NCBI GenBank assembly: GCA_965197635.1
Contig: CBDANN010000008.1
Coordinates: 1,116,001-1,180,000, forward strand
Reading direction: 5' to 3'
Length of the DNA stretch: 64,000 nucleotides
From: Bin87 sp965197635
GTDB taxonomy: Bacteria; Chloroflexota; Dehalococcoidia; Lucifugimonadales; UBA3495
The notes below the pieces were generated by a model. It searched no databases. It was not told where the DNA came from and saw only the letters and a list, made by a program, of their open reading frames with translations. The translations under genes were made by a program, and so were the position numbers. Numbering within the stretch: position 1 is the stretch's first letter; each line of letters begins with the position of its first letter. Of this stretch, positions 35,926-44,429 are shown in pieces.

Positions 35926-36324
35926 ATGATTACCCCCGAGCAAATCCAAAAAACCCAGGAGTACCTCGCCGCCGCCGACCGCGAGTTCGCCGCCGGCAAT
36001 CCGCTGGCCGCAACCGAACGGTTGTGGGACGCTGTGGTCTGCGCCTTGTCAGCGGTTGCGCAGCACAACGGCTGGCCTCATTCCAACCGAGACGAGCTAT
36101 ACGATGTGGCCGTCCGCCTCAACGAACTGGACGACGACGAGGACGAACCTCTACTCAGTGGCTTTTCCGCGGCGTCATACCAACCGGACAAGGTGCGCTA
36201 CGGTTTCTTTGATATGAGCGACGGCTGCGATGACGACGCGCGCATGATTGCCAATTGGGTAATCGAAATGGTCCGGGAATTGGACAAGCGTTATGACCAC
36301 GCTGCCGCCAAATCAACACATTAG
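35926..36324 (+). CDS. HEPN-like small protein 1
   Basis: 132 residues from ATG 35926 with GGTGAG upstream. An all-helical domain, with the first helix pair QKTQEYLAAADREFAAGNPL and AATERLWDAVVCALSAVAQH, is typical of HEPN-type proteins (nucleotide- or RNA-acting helical bundles). The acidic loop NELDDDEDEP and GCDDDARMIANWVIEMVREL complete it. The RNase motif RxxxxH is not evident. It lies 20 bases after the nuclease-fold gene and overlaps the next HEPN-like gene by 32 bases, suggesting a three-gene module. Function unknown. Confidence 0.6.
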   Translation: MITPEQIQKTQEYLAAADREFAAGNPLAATERLWDAVVCALSAVAQHNGWPHSNRDELYDVAVRLNELDDDEDEPLLSGFSAASYQPDKVRYGFFDMSDGCDDDARMIANWVIEMVRELDKRYDHAAAKSTH

Positions 36325-36661
36325 CGTTGCCCGTCATTTTCTCGACAAATCGGTCCACGAGTTCGTTGCCGGCGAAGAACTTAACGGGGCCGAGCTGTTG
36401 TGGGGTGCGGCCGCCCACGCGCTGATTGCGGTAGCGCTGGAACACGGCTGGCACTATGACAGCCATGGTGCGCTGCGAAACGTTGCCAGGCAGCTGGTGA
36501 CGCTGCACCGGAGGCCGCAATGGTTCACCGATTTTGACACGGCAGAGCGATTCCATACGCATTTCTACCACGGCCGGCTAACTGCCCGTGAGATTGCCGC
36601 CGACCGCCCCAAAGTATCCCGTTTCGTCAACCGACTCCTCAGCCTGTTGGTGGTACAATAA
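36293..36661 (+). CDS. HEPN-like small protein 2
   Basis: 122 residues starting MTTLPPNQHISVARHFLDKS. The helix pair VHEFVAGEELNGAELLWGAA and AHALIAVALEHGWHYDSHGA clearly parallels the preceding gene, so the two are paralogs. RFHTHFYHGRLTAREIA near the C-terminus has an Arg-His arrangement that could serve a HEPN active site. It overlaps the upstream gene and ends just before hisZ. Possible roles are antitoxin/toxin pair or scaffold; neither is shown. Confidence 0.6.
   Translation: MTTLPPNQHISVARHFLDKSVHEFVAGEELNGAELLWGAAAHALIAVALEHGWHYDSHGALRNVARQLVTLHRRPQWFTDFDTAERFHTHFYHGRLTAREIAADRPKVSRFVNRLLSLLVVQ
36654..36659 (+). promoter_or_regulatory. Possible -10 hexamer (TACAAT) of the his operon
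   Basis: TACAAT lies 8 bases before ATG 36668 and overlaps the stop of the upstream gene. A transcript from it would be nearly leaderless. The -35 is weak. Confidence 0.35.
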
Positions 36662-36667
36662 CCGGCG

Positions 36668-38077
36668 ATGATTGCCCCAGCCGTGCCAGATCAACCCCGC
36701 CCGGTGCGTCTCCTGCCCGGAATGCGTGATTTGCCTCCCGCCGTCAGCGCCGAAAAGCGGGCGGTGGAGCGGCGGTTGGCCGATTTCATTTCGCGCTTCG
36801 GGTACGCCCCGTTGGAAGTCCCGATCCTGGAAGCCACCGAGCTGTTTCTCCGCAAATCAGGTGGCGACCTGGCTTCCCGGATGTATTCCTTCACCGACCC
36901 TGGTTCTAACCCGGTGAGCCTGCGCCCCGAATTCACCTCCGCGATCATGCGGCACTACTTGGAAACCAATGGAGATTCCAGCGAGGCGCCGCTGGCCCGC
37001 TGGCAATATGCCGGCCCCGTATTTCGTTACGATGCCGGCAACATCGCTGGCAGGGGGCAGTTCACCCAGGTCGGGGCCGAGTTGGTGGGATCCGACAGCG
37101 TCCTGGCCGACGCTGAGTTGTTGGCGTTGGCGGCCGGCATCCCCGCAGAATTGGGAATCTCCGGTTGTGTCTTGAGGCTGGCCGATCTGGACGTGTTGGA
37201 CAGCGTATTGGACAGCGTGGGTCTGGCGGACCGCGCTCGCGCGTTTATCGTCTCCAACATGAACCGCATCGGAGATAACCAGGAAGGCTTGGTCGAAGCC
37301 TTGCGTCGCGCCGCCGAGCTGCACATCGTATCCGGCATCGGGCTGCCCGAGGAGGAGTCTCATCTGGCAGCCGCGGTAGCGGGAATGTCGGACGGCGTTG
37401 CCCGCTCGGTGCTTGCCGGGTTCATGCGCTGGAACGCTTCACCCGACACACCGCTGGGCCGACGTTCGCCTGATGAAATAATCGATAGACTGCTGCGCAA
37501 GCTGCGCGGCGGCGATGCACCCGACGCCATTGAACGCGGCCTGGCTCTGGCCAGCCAGTTGGCCGCCGTTCGTGGCGATCCCGCCTCGGCGCTCCCGCAA
37601 GCCCAATCCATCGTGGCGGCCGCGGGCGCGGATTCTGCGGCTATCGACCGGATGGCGCAGTTGGTGTCTTTGGTGAACGATGAGCCGTCGGTCGCCGGAT
37701 GCCTGCGGATTGATTTCTCCCTCGCCCGGGGCATCTCCTACTACAACGGGATCATCTTCGATATCGTACAAGGCGACGATGAAGCGGTGTTGGGCGGAGG
37801 CGGACGGTATAACGCGCTGGCCCGCGCCCTGGGCGCGCCTGGCCCGGTTCCGGCCCTCGGGTTCGCGTACACGTTGGAACTGCTGTTGGCGGCAATGACT
37901 GAGAACGACCGACCGGCTCCATTCCCTGATGCGGTGTTGGTAATTCCTGACCACGCAGACGATCCCAGCGCGGCGCTGCGAGCGGTTGCCGATTTGCGCC
38001 GCCAGGGTGACGTCGCCATTTTGGACGTTGGCGGAAATACCGCAAAAGGTCAATACGTCCGTACCATCACCGCGTAA
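36668..38077 (+). CDS. hisZ: ATP phosphoribosyltransferase regulatory subunit (HisZ)
   Basis: 469 residues with the class II aminoacyl-tRNA synthetase fold. LLPGMRDLPPAVSAEKRAVE, FGYAPLEVPILEATELFLRK, MYSFTDPGSNPVSLRPEFTS and ARGISYYNGIIFDIV are the HisRS-like blocks, followed by GGRYNALARALG. HisZ lacks tRNA charging and activates short HisG. A partial anticodon-binding-like tail remains (ALRAVADLRRQGDVAILDV), making it longer than the usual 390-420 residues. Its position before hisG supports HisZ over a true histidyl-tRNA synthetase, though that cannot be excluded from sequence alone. Confidence 0.8.
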   Translation: MIAPAVPDQPRPVRLLPGMRDLPPAVSAEKRAVERRLADFISRFGYAPLEVPILEATELFLRKSGGDLASRMYSFTDPGSNPVSLRPEFTSAIMRHYLETNGDSSEAPLARWQYAGPVFRYDAGNIAGRGQFTQVGAELVGSDSVLADAELLALAAGIPAELGISGCVLRLADLDVLDSVLDSVGLADRARAFIVSNMNRIGDNQEGLVEALRRAAELHIVSGIGLPEEESHLAAAVAGMSDGVARSVLAGFMRWNASPDTPLGRRSPDEIIDRLLRKLRGGDAPDAIERGLALASQLAAVRGDPASALPQAQSIVAAAGADSAAIDRMAQLVSLVNDEPSVAGCLRIDFSLARGISYYNGIIFDIVQGDDEAVLGGGGRYNALARALGAPGPVPALGFAYTLELLLAAMTENDRPAPFPDAVLVIPDHADDPSAALRAVADLRRQGDVAILDVGGNTAKGQYVRTITA

Positions 38078-38092
38078 TCCTGGGGTGACGAT

Positions 38093-39112
38093 TTGAGACT
38101 GGTGATACCAAGCGACGGTGAGTTGGGCGATCCCACCATGAGCTTCCTCACGTCGTGCGGCGTGAAGGTCAACCGTCCCAATTCGCGCCGCTACACCGGA
38201 TCAATTCCGGCTATACCAGGCATCGACGTGCTGTTCCAACGGACCGCCGACATTACTTCCAAGGTGGAGGAAGGCAGCGCGGAGATGGGCATCACCGGCC
38301 TTGACCGGTTGATGGAGTATCGGCACGACGATGACGCTGTAGTACCGGTCATGGAGGATCTGGAGTTCGGTCGCTGCGACTACGTGCTGGCCGTACCCGA
38401 ATCGTGGCTAGATGTGACTTCCATCGACGACCTGGCTGATCTGGCGCTGGAGTTCCATGAACGAGGCCGGCAACTTCGCATCGCCACCAAGTATCCCCGT
38501 CTGCTCCGGCGCTACCTGTTCGAGCGTGGCATTAACTTCTTTACCCTGGTGCCGGCCAGCGGAACCCTGGAAGCGGCCCCCATCGCCGGGTACGCTGACC
38601 TCATCGCCGACCTTTCGGCCACCGGCGCCACATTACGCGAAAACCGATTGAAGACCCTGGAAGGCGGCACCATACTGACCTCGCAAGCGTGCCTGATCGC
38701 CAACCCTTCCGCCCTTGCCGGTTGCCCGGACGACCTCCGACTCGCGCAGTCTTTCACCGAAATGCTGGAAGCCCGCCTTCGCGCCGAGCCTTATTACCGG
38801 ATCACCGCGAACGTACAGGGACGTACCGCCGAGGACGTTAGCGCGATGATACTCGCCCGGCCCGAAATGGCCGGCATCCAGGGCCCCACTGTCGCTCGCG
38901 TGTTCAGCGTCGAAGAAGCGGATTGGTACGCCGTCTCGCTGCTGATACGGAAAACCCGGCTGTTGGAAGCAGTGTCTCACCTGCGCGAATGTGGCGGGGT
39001 GGACATCGCCGCGGCCCAACTTTCGTATCTGTTCAAAGGGCAGTCCCAGGCATTTGCCGGACTGATGGACCGTATCTCCGCCATGAATGGGAGTTGCGCG
39101 ACCCATGCCTAA
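38093..39112 (+). CDS. hisG: ATP phosphoribosyltransferase catalytic subunit (HisG)
   Basis: 339 residues from TTG 38093 with GGGTGA upstream. First enzyme of histidine synthesis (PRPP + ATP). ADITSKVEEGSAEMGITGLD and the PRPP loop region LVPASGTLEAAPIAGYADLI are the catalytic landmarks. The C-terminal segment DWYAVSLLIRKTRLLEAVSH resembles the ACT-like regulatory domain of long-form HisG. Long forms usually work without HisZ, yet hisZ lies directly upstream. It overlaps the next gene by 8 bases. Confidence 0.85.
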   Translation: MRLVIPSDGELGDPTMSFLTSCGVKVNRPNSRRYTGSIPAIPGIDVLFQRTADITSKVEEGSAEMGITGLDRLMEYRHDDDAVVPVMEDLEFGRCDYVLAVPESWLDVTSIDDLADLALEFHERGRQLRIATKYPRLLRRYLFERGINFFTLVPASGTLEAAPIAGYADLIADLSATGATLRENRLKTLEGGTILTSQACLIANPSALAGCPDDLRLAQSFTEMLEARLRAEPYYRITANVQGRTAEDVSAMILARPEMAGIQGPTVARVFSVEEADWYAVSLLIRKTRLLEAVSHLRECGGVDIAAAQLSYLFKGQSQAFAGLMDRISAMNGSCATHA

Positions 39113-39866
39113 CCTGCCGATGCACATCTACCTTTGCCAGCAGGTTGCCACTGAGTTGGATTGGGGTTACGCCCACGACCATCCGGGCGCTGCTTACCTG
39201 GGTTCCACTACCCCCGATATTCGGGCGATGACCAAGTGGGACCGGGCGCGCACCCACTTTTCAGACTTGTCGGTTTCGCGGGTAGGAACCGGTGTGCAGC
39301 GGATGTTTGAACTTCATCCCCAACTGGCGGGCTCGGCCAACGGGATCACTCCCCAGACCCGCGCTTTCCTGTTGGGCTACGTCAGCCACCTGGTGGCCGA
39401 CGAAGTATGGATTACCACCGTGTTCCGGCCCCATTTTGGTTCCGAAGACAGGGTTACCGACTCCGAGATCGAAGGCCATATCTGGGACCGCGCTCTGCAG
39501 CTGGATATGGACCGGATCGCGCTTGCCGACAATGGTGGCCTGGTGATCGAAAACGACGCCATAGCAGCGGTTGACCAGATGCCGGCCCTGGAGTTCCTGC
39601 AGGACGAGCTCATTGACGAGTGGCGTGGTTGGGTCGCCCGGCTGTTGGGGTGGGATTTCACCTGGGAACGCCTCAAGCGCGCCCTCAATCGTATGTATCG
39701 CGACAACGACGAAGTGCAAACGGTGGTGGACGGTTTCCTCGAACAGATGCCGAACAGCCTGGAACGCGTTTACGAGCGCATCCCTCACGAACTCATCGAC
39801 GCCTATCGCCAGCGCGTTATCGACGAAACCAAAACCCATGCCAGGGAGTACCTCAGTGCGACTTAA
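39105..39866 (+). CDS. Zinc-dependent phospholipase C-like protein within the his operon
   Basis: 253 residues. MPMHIYLC-type start (NLPMHIYLCQQVATELDW), GAAYLGSTTPDIRAMTKWDR, THFSDL and FLLGYVSHLVADEVW are the metal-site pattern of the PF00882 zinc phospholipase C/S1-P1 nuclease fold. No signal peptide is seen, so it is probably cytoplasmic, unlike classical phospholipases C. It overlaps hisG and hisD (by 8 and 11 bases), so it is co-translated with histidine genes. Its role there is unknown; it could be a phosphatase or hydrolase. It is not one of the standard his steps by sequence. Confidence 0.65.
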   Translation: MPNLPMHIYLCQQVATELDWGYAHDHPGAAYLGSTTPDIRAMTKWDRARTHFSDLSVSRVGTGVQRMFELHPQLAGSANGITPQTRAFLLGYVSHLVADEVWITTVFRPHFGSEDRVTDSEIEGHIWDRALQLDMDRIALADNGGLVIENDAIAAVDQMPALEFLQDELIDEWRGWVARLLGWDFTWERLKRALNRMYRDNDEVQTVVDGFLEQMPNSLERVYERIPHELIDAYRQRVIDETKTHAREYLSAT

Positions 39867-41202
39867 ACAGTTGCGCGGGTTGGATGCCGCGGAATCGGCG
39901 CTCACCCGCATCGACCCTCTCGACCTGTCGTCGCTGCCCGACGAGGTACTGCGGCGCACTCGCGAGTTGTTCGGCGCTGACGCGACCCCGGAATCCTCCG
40001 TTTTGCAGATGCTGCGCGATGTCCGCGACGAAGGCAATGCCGCCGTCCGACGCTACGCCAAATTGCTGGACCGCGCCGAACTGGACGATTTGCAGGTGCC
40101 ACCCTCGGAATTGGAAGCGGCTTGGGAGGAAACCCCATCCGACCTGAAACAGGCCTTGGAACTGGCCTCCAAACGGATAAGGGAGTTTCACAAAGCGACC
40201 TTGCCCCGCGACTGGGTTGATTTGGGCGCCGGATTAGGCGAACTGGTACGCCCTCTGGAGCGGGTGGGGCTTTACGCTCCGGGCGGCACCGCGGCGTATC
40301 CGTCCACTGTCCTGATGACCGCCATACCGGCCCGGGTGGCCGGCGTCCGCGAGGTGGTGCTGACCACTCCCCGTCGCGGTCAAGAACCGTTGAACGCAAC
40401 CGTGCTGGCCGCGGCTAAAATCGCCGGCGTCGACGCCGTTTATCAGGTCGGCGGCGTGCCGGCAATCGGCGCGCTCGCCTACGGCACTGAGAGCATCCGC
40501 AAGGTGGACAAGATTTGCGGACCCGGCAACGTCTTCGTAGCCTACGCCAAACGTATGGTGCAAGGCCAGGTGGATATTGATGGCGTATTCGGCCCTACCG
40601 AAACCATATTGTTGGCCGACGAAACGGCGAATCCCGTTTTCTGCGCCGCCGATCTCATTGCCCAAGCCGAACACGACCCAATGGCGTCCGCCATACTGGT
40701 TACCGATTCTGAAGGCCTCATCGCGGCAGTGGAAACCGAACTCGACACGCAGATTGCCGGCAACCCCCGCGCCGATACCATCCTCCACTCTTTGGATCGC
40801 CAGGGCTGTATCGTCCTGGTGGACGATTTCGACGACGCCATTGCAGTGGCGAACCACATCGCGCCCGAACACCTCTGCCTCATGGTCGCGGACCCCTGGG
40901 CGTGGGCCGGGCAGGTACGCAACGCCGGTGGCCTGTTCCTCGGGGAATTTTCCCCGGAGGTAATGGGCGACTATATCGCCGGCCCCTCGCACGTGATGCC
41001 CACCGGCGGCACCGCTCGGTTCAGCTCGGCGCTCAGCGTCCACCACTTCCTACGTACCATGCCTGTTGTCGGCCTTAGCCCCCAGCGATTCATCGATCTC
41101 GGAGCCGCCGCCGTTCGCATTGCCGAAGCCGAAGGGTTGCCCGGACACGCCGGGGCCGTACGGGCTCGCCTGGATCACATCGCTGCTATGACCCAAACGT
41201 AG
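39856..41202 (+). CDS. hisD: Histidinol dehydrogenase
   Basis: 448 residues from GTG 39856, with AGGGAG eight bases upstream. Motifs: VRPLERVGLYAPGGTAAYPS (as LVRPLERVG...), IAGVDAVYQVGGVPAIGALA, ICGPGNVFVAYAKRMV, ADLIAQAEHDPMASAILVTD and GPSHVMPTGGTARFSSALSV. It makes histidine from histidinol in two NAD-dependent steps with a bound zinc. It overlaps the phospholipase-like gene by 11 bases. A hairpin repeat follows its stop. Confidence 0.93.
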   Translation: MRLKQLRGLDAAESALTRIDPLDLSSLPDEVLRRTRELFGADATPESSVLQMLRDVRDEGNAAVRRYAKLLDRAELDDLQVPPSELEAAWEETPSDLKQALELASKRIREFHKATLPRDWVDLGAGLGELVRPLERVGLYAPGGTAAYPSTVLMTAIPARVAGVREVVLTTPRRGQEPLNATVLAAAKIAGVDAVYQVGGVPAIGALAYGTESIRKVDKICGPGNVFVAYAKRMVQGQVDIDGVFGPTETILLADETANPVFCAADLIAQAEHDPMASAILVTDSEGLIAAVETELDTQIAGNPRADTILHSLDRQGCIVLVDDFDDAIAVANHIAPEHLCLMVADPWAWAGQVRNAGGLFLGEFSPEVMGDYIAGPSHVMPTGGTARFSSALSVHHFLRTMPVVGLSPQRFIDLGAAAVRIAEAEGLPGHAGAVRARLDHIAAMTQT

Positions 41203-41223
41203 GGGCAACCCTTGTGGTTGCCC
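41203..41223. repeat. Hairpin repeat GGGCAACC-CTTGT-GGTTGCCC
   Basis: An inverted repeat directly after hisD. It shares the CCCTTGTGGT loop with the copy at 46862. It may stabilise or attenuate the transcript but has no T-run. Confidence 0.7.
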
Positions 41224-41251
41224 TGCTCGCTCACATCAGGACAACGTTCCG

Positions 41252-42352
41252 ATGCCTAACATAGAAGACCTGCTCCTACCCCACATCAGCCGGCTCAAGA
41301 CCTACCAGGGAGTGTCTCCCAGCGAAACGCTGGCTGAAGAAGCCGGCATCCCCCTGGAGCAGGTCATCCGCCTCAACGGCAATGAAAACCCCTACGGCCC
41401 GTCGCCCCAGGTGGCCGAGGCGTTGGGCAGTTTCCGCGACTACAATCATTACCCTGACCCTTCGCAACGCCGCCTTCGCGCCGCGCTGTCCGATTACCTG
41501 GGCGTCCCGGACGACAACATCGTCGCCGGGAACGGCAGCGACGAGATCATCGACCTGTTGATGCGAATGTTCCTGGCGCCGGGCGACGAAATCATTATCC
41601 CGGTACCAACCTTCGGCATGTATTCGTTTTCGGCGGACGTTGCCGGCGCCCACGCCATCTCGGTGCCCAGGGACGACAACTTTGACATCGACATCGAGGC
41701 TATCAAAGGCGCCATCAATCCGCGTACCAAGGCGATCTTCTTTCCCAGCCCAAACAACCCTACGGGTAACCTGGTCACGGAAGCCCAGGCTCGCGCCCTG
41801 CTGGATACCGGCCTGCTGGTGGTCGCCGACGAAGCATATTACGACTTCTGCGGACAAACCCTGATGCCGCTGCTTCCCGAGTACCGCAATTTGGTGGTGC
41901 TGAGAACTTTCAGCAAGTGGGCCGGACTGGCCGGTTTGCGCATCGGCGCCGGCGCCATGGACTCCGAGCTCGCTGCAACCATGATGGGAATGAAGCCTCC
42001 TTACAACGTGAATTTGGCAGCGGAGATCGCGTTGCTTGCTTCTCTGTCCGACACCAGCAACTTGCTGGAACGGGTGGATGCCATCGTCACCGAACGGGCC
42101 CGGATGTATCGGCTGCTGGGCGACATCCCCGGCATCAAGGCCTGGCCCTCCCAAGCCAATTTCATCCTCTGCAAAATGCCCGATGGACGGGGACACGAAG
42201 TGTACGAGGCGATGTGCCGCCGTGGCGTGTTCCTTCGCTACTTCGACAACGAGCTGCTCCGGGATTACATCCGCTCCAGCGTCGGCAAACCCGAAGAAAC
42301 CGACGCCGTGATCGCCGGATTTAAGGCCATCCTGGAAGGGGGCGGACAATGA
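41252..42352 (+). CDS. hisC: Histidinol-phosphate aminotransferase
   Basis: 366 residues. A PLP fold type I enzyme with RLNGNENPYGPSPQVAEAL, VAGNGSDEIIDLLMRMF, FPSPNNPTGNLVTEAQ and VLRTFSKWAGLAGLRIGAG, where Lys222 is the PLP-binding residue. It transaminates imidazole acetol phosphate to histidinol phosphate. It shares an ATGA overlap with hisB. Confidence 0.9.
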   Translation: MPNIEDLLLPHISRLKTYQGVSPSETLAEEAGIPLEQVIRLNGNENPYGPSPQVAEALGSFRDYNHYPDPSQRRLRAALSDYLGVPDDNIVAGNGSDEIIDLLMRMFLAPGDEIIIPVPTFGMYSFSADVAGAHAISVPRDDNFDIDIEAIKGAINPRTKAIFFPSPNNPTGNLVTEAQARALLDTGLLVVADEAYYDFCGQTLMPLLPEYRNLVVLRTFSKWAGLAGLRIGAGAMDSELAATMMGMKPPYNVNLAAEIALLASLSDTSNLLERVDAIVTERARMYRLLGDIPGIKAWPSQANFILCKMPDGRGHEVYEAMCRRGVFLRYFDNELLRDYIRSSVGKPEETDAVIAGFKAILEGGGQ

Positions 42353-42963
42353 CCGCCCTTGACATCCCGTCCCGCACCGCCGCCCTGGAACGAGCCACCG
42401 GCGAGACCAACATCGCGGTGAGCGTCAACCTGGACGGGCAGGGTCGTTACGACGTGGACACCGGCAACGGTTTCCTGGACCACATGGTCAGCCAGATTTC
42501 CCGCCACGGACTGTTTGACATCGACCTGAAAGCGCGTGGGGATACCCACGTCGGCTGGCATCATCTGGTGGAGGACACCGCCATCATGCTGGGCCGGGCG
42601 TTCGGGCAGGCCCTGGGCGAACCCAGGGGCATCCGGCGCATGGGACATGCCATTGTCCCGCTGGACGAAACCCTCGTCATGGTTGCTGTGGACTGGAGCG
42701 GACGACCTTACGCCTCTGTGGAAACCACCTTGAACGACACGATGGTGGAGACTCTCTCCGGCGACCTCGTCGCCCACTTTCTCGAATCCTTCGCCATAGA
42801 GGCCCGCATCAACCTGCACGCCAAGGTCCTCGCCGGTGTCAGCCCGCATCACAAGGCGGAGGCCCTTTGCAAAGCGCTGGCCCGCGCCCTCCGCGATGCC
42901 GTCGAACCCGACCCCCGCGCCGTCGGCCAGGTACCCAGTACCAAGGGGATACTGGATGCGTAA
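42349..42963 (+). CDS. hisB: Imidazoleglycerol-phosphate dehydratase
   Basis: 204 residues, the standard bacterial monofunctional form. GNGFLDHMVSQISRHGLFDI, GDTHVGWHHLVEDTAIMLGR and SPHHKAEALCKALARALRDA contain the two His-x-x-E-D metal sites. It removes water from imidazole glycerol phosphate. It is the last his gene in this cluster; hisH, hisA, hisF and hisI are not in the window. Confidence 0.93.
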   Translation: MTALDIPSRTAALERATGETNIAVSVNLDGQGRYDVDTGNGFLDHMVSQISRHGLFDIDLKARGDTHVGWHHLVEDTAIMLGRAFGQALGEPRGIRRMGHAIVPLDETLVMVAVDWSGRPYASVETTLNDTMVETLSGDLVAHFLESFAIEARINLHAKVLAGVSPHHKAEALCKALARALRDAVEPDPRAVGQVPSTKGILDA

Positions 42964-43041
42964 TTGCCCTGCACAAGCGGATTGATGTACGCTCGGGTGC
43001 GTCCCAGCGGCAAACTTACCTGCACAAATCGCTCAATCGCG

Positions 43042-43047
43042 TATAAT
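43042..43047 (+). promoter_or_regulatory. -10 hexamer (TATAAT) before a small gene
   Basis: Perfect TATAAT 44 bases before ATG 43092. The matching -35 is weak (CCTGCA at 17 bases). Confidence 0.4.
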
Positions 43048-43091
43048 CGGTTAAAGAAGGCATGGGGGCGTGCGCCGACATAAGGGGGAAT

Positions 43092-43364
43092 ATGCGACTC
43101 ATAGAGAATAGCGTTAACCGTGTGAACCGATTGTTGGAAAAGATCTTGGATCAACCCTTGGTTGCCAGGGTGACGTCGCCAGTTCAGCCCATTGCCAATA
43201 CGCTGACCACCCGCTACTTGCACTACGCTATTCCGAGTGGCGGCGCAACCACACGTTCGCCTGTGGCCTACACCGTCATCGATGCCGAGGGCAACACAGC
43301 TTGGCAGGGTGACACCAAGAAGCTCGCCAAACATCCCGAGTACCGGCGCCACGACGCGCCATAA
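43092..43364 (+). CDS. Hypothetical protein, 90 aa
   Basis: ATG 43092 follows AGGGGGAAT. The N-terminal half is basic and amphipathic (RLIENSVNRVNRLLEKILDQ); the C-terminal half has AYTVIDAEGNTAWQGDTKKL. No family is recognised and no membrane segment is seen. Preceded by a -10 hexamer and followed by a strong hairpin, so it is probably a single-gene transcript. Confidence 0.5.
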   Translation: MRLIENSVNRVNRLLEKILDQPLVARVTSPVQPIANTLTTRYLHYAIPSGGATTRSPVAYTVIDAEGNTAWQGDTKKLAKHPEYRRHDAP

Positions 43365-43384
43365 ACGCTACCACGTCGGCCGAT

Positions 43385-43420
43385 AAAAACGGGCCCGTCC
43401 TGGTCACAGGGCGGGCCCGC
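43385..43420 (-). terminator. Hairpin terminator between convergent genes
   Basis: CGGGCCCGTCCTG / CAGGGCGGGCCCG stem at 43390-43419. On the minus strand it is followed by TTTTT, so it terminates the crotonase gene; it may also stop the plus-strand small gene. Confidence 0.75.
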
Positions 43421-43443
43421 ACGATTTGAAAAACCAGGGCCTG

Positions 43444-44304
43444 CTAGCCGCCGCGAACTGGCCGGCCGCGCCGCGCCAGGAATTCCGGGAACGCTTCTTC
43501 GGCCAGCGTGCCCCGCTGTATTTCGGTGGTGAAGTACTTTTCATTCGCCCATTGCTGCTCCAGGCTCTCGCCCATGTGTTGCAACAAGAGACGCTTGATG
43601 CCTATCACCGAAGGCGTGTCATTGGTGGCAATTTCCGTAGCCACTTCCATGGTCTTCTGGCGCAGCCGATAGGAGGGCACGAGATGGTTCAGCAGGCCGA
43701 TGCGATAGGCTTCCTCAGCCTCGACAATCCGCGCCGTGAACAGCAGCTCTTTGGCCTGGGGCCAGCCCACCTGGTTGGTCAGCGTCCAGGTGCTGTTGAT
43801 GCGGCCGTATGCCGCCGCCAAGAACCGGAAACGCGCCGCGTCGGATCCGATTCTTATATCCAGCGACGATGACAGGACTGCGCCGCCACCGTAGGCCAGG
43901 CCGTTGATCATGCCGATCACCGGCTTGTCGGAGGCGCTTACATCGTACCCGCCGCGCTGCCGGCGCACTGAACGCTCGTCCATATCTTCCCGGGTCAGGT
44001 TGCCGGTGTTGAGCGCCGCCTGATCTTCGCGCTGCTCGTGAATGTCACCGCCCGCCGTAAACGCCGGAACTCGTGGATGCGTATCCGCGCCCGTGATCAC
44101 GATGCAGCCAATCTCCGGGTCTTCGTTTGCCTGGCGCACCGCGTCGTGCAGCTCCTCGGTCAACTGCCGGTTCATCGCGTTCAGCACTTCCGGACGGTTC
44201 ATGGTCAGAAACGCAACGTGTCCCACCTTCTCCCGGCGCCGATCCCCGCTGCCTTCGAATCGGGAAACCCGTTCCTTTTCTGACAGAATATACTGGTAAT
44301 CCAT
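43444..44304 (-). CDS. Enoyl-CoA hydratase/isomerase (crotonase) family protein
   Basis: 286 residues from ATG 44304 (GGAG upstream). VAFLTMNRPEVLNAMNRQLT is the crotonase start. FTAGGDIHEQRED and INGLAYGGGAVLSSSLDIRI form the oxyanion hole and CoA pocket. AAAYGRINSTWTLTNQVG replaces the segment that often carries the catalytic Glu, so the exact reaction is uncertain. A role in fatty or aromatic acid degradation fits the CoA-transferases in the window. A longer start at 44388 is less likely. Confidence 0.8.
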   Translation of the reverse strand: MDYQYILSEKERVSRFEGSGDRRREKVGHVAFLTMNRPEVLNAMNRQLTEELHDAVRQANEDPEIGCIVITGADTHPRVPAFTAGGDIHEQREDQAALNTGNLTREDMDERSVRRQRGGYDVSASDKPVIGMINGLAYGGGAVLSSSLDIRIGSDAARFRFLAAAYGRINSTWTLTNQVGWPQAKELLFTARIVEAEEAYRIGLLNHLVPSYRLRQKTMEVATEIATNDTPSVIGIKRLLLQHMGESLEQQWANEKYFTTEIQRGTLAEEAFPEFLARRGRPVRGG

Positions 44305-44429
44305 AGGGGTTTTCACTCCTGTCGGTCTATTCAACTGGCCGCATTGTATTGGCACCCGTCGGGCATAGTCAAACCGCGCGATTGACATGCATTGTGGCCG
44401 GCCTGATTATAGGAAACAGGTGGGATCCT

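Noticed and set aside
36668..38077. Histidyl-tRNA synthetase hisS
   Set aside because: Position directly before hisG and divergence of the ARGISYYNG and GGRYNALA blocks favour HisZ, though the call is not absolute.
41276..42349. A 357-codon minus-strand frame
   Set aside because: Antisense shadow of hisC.
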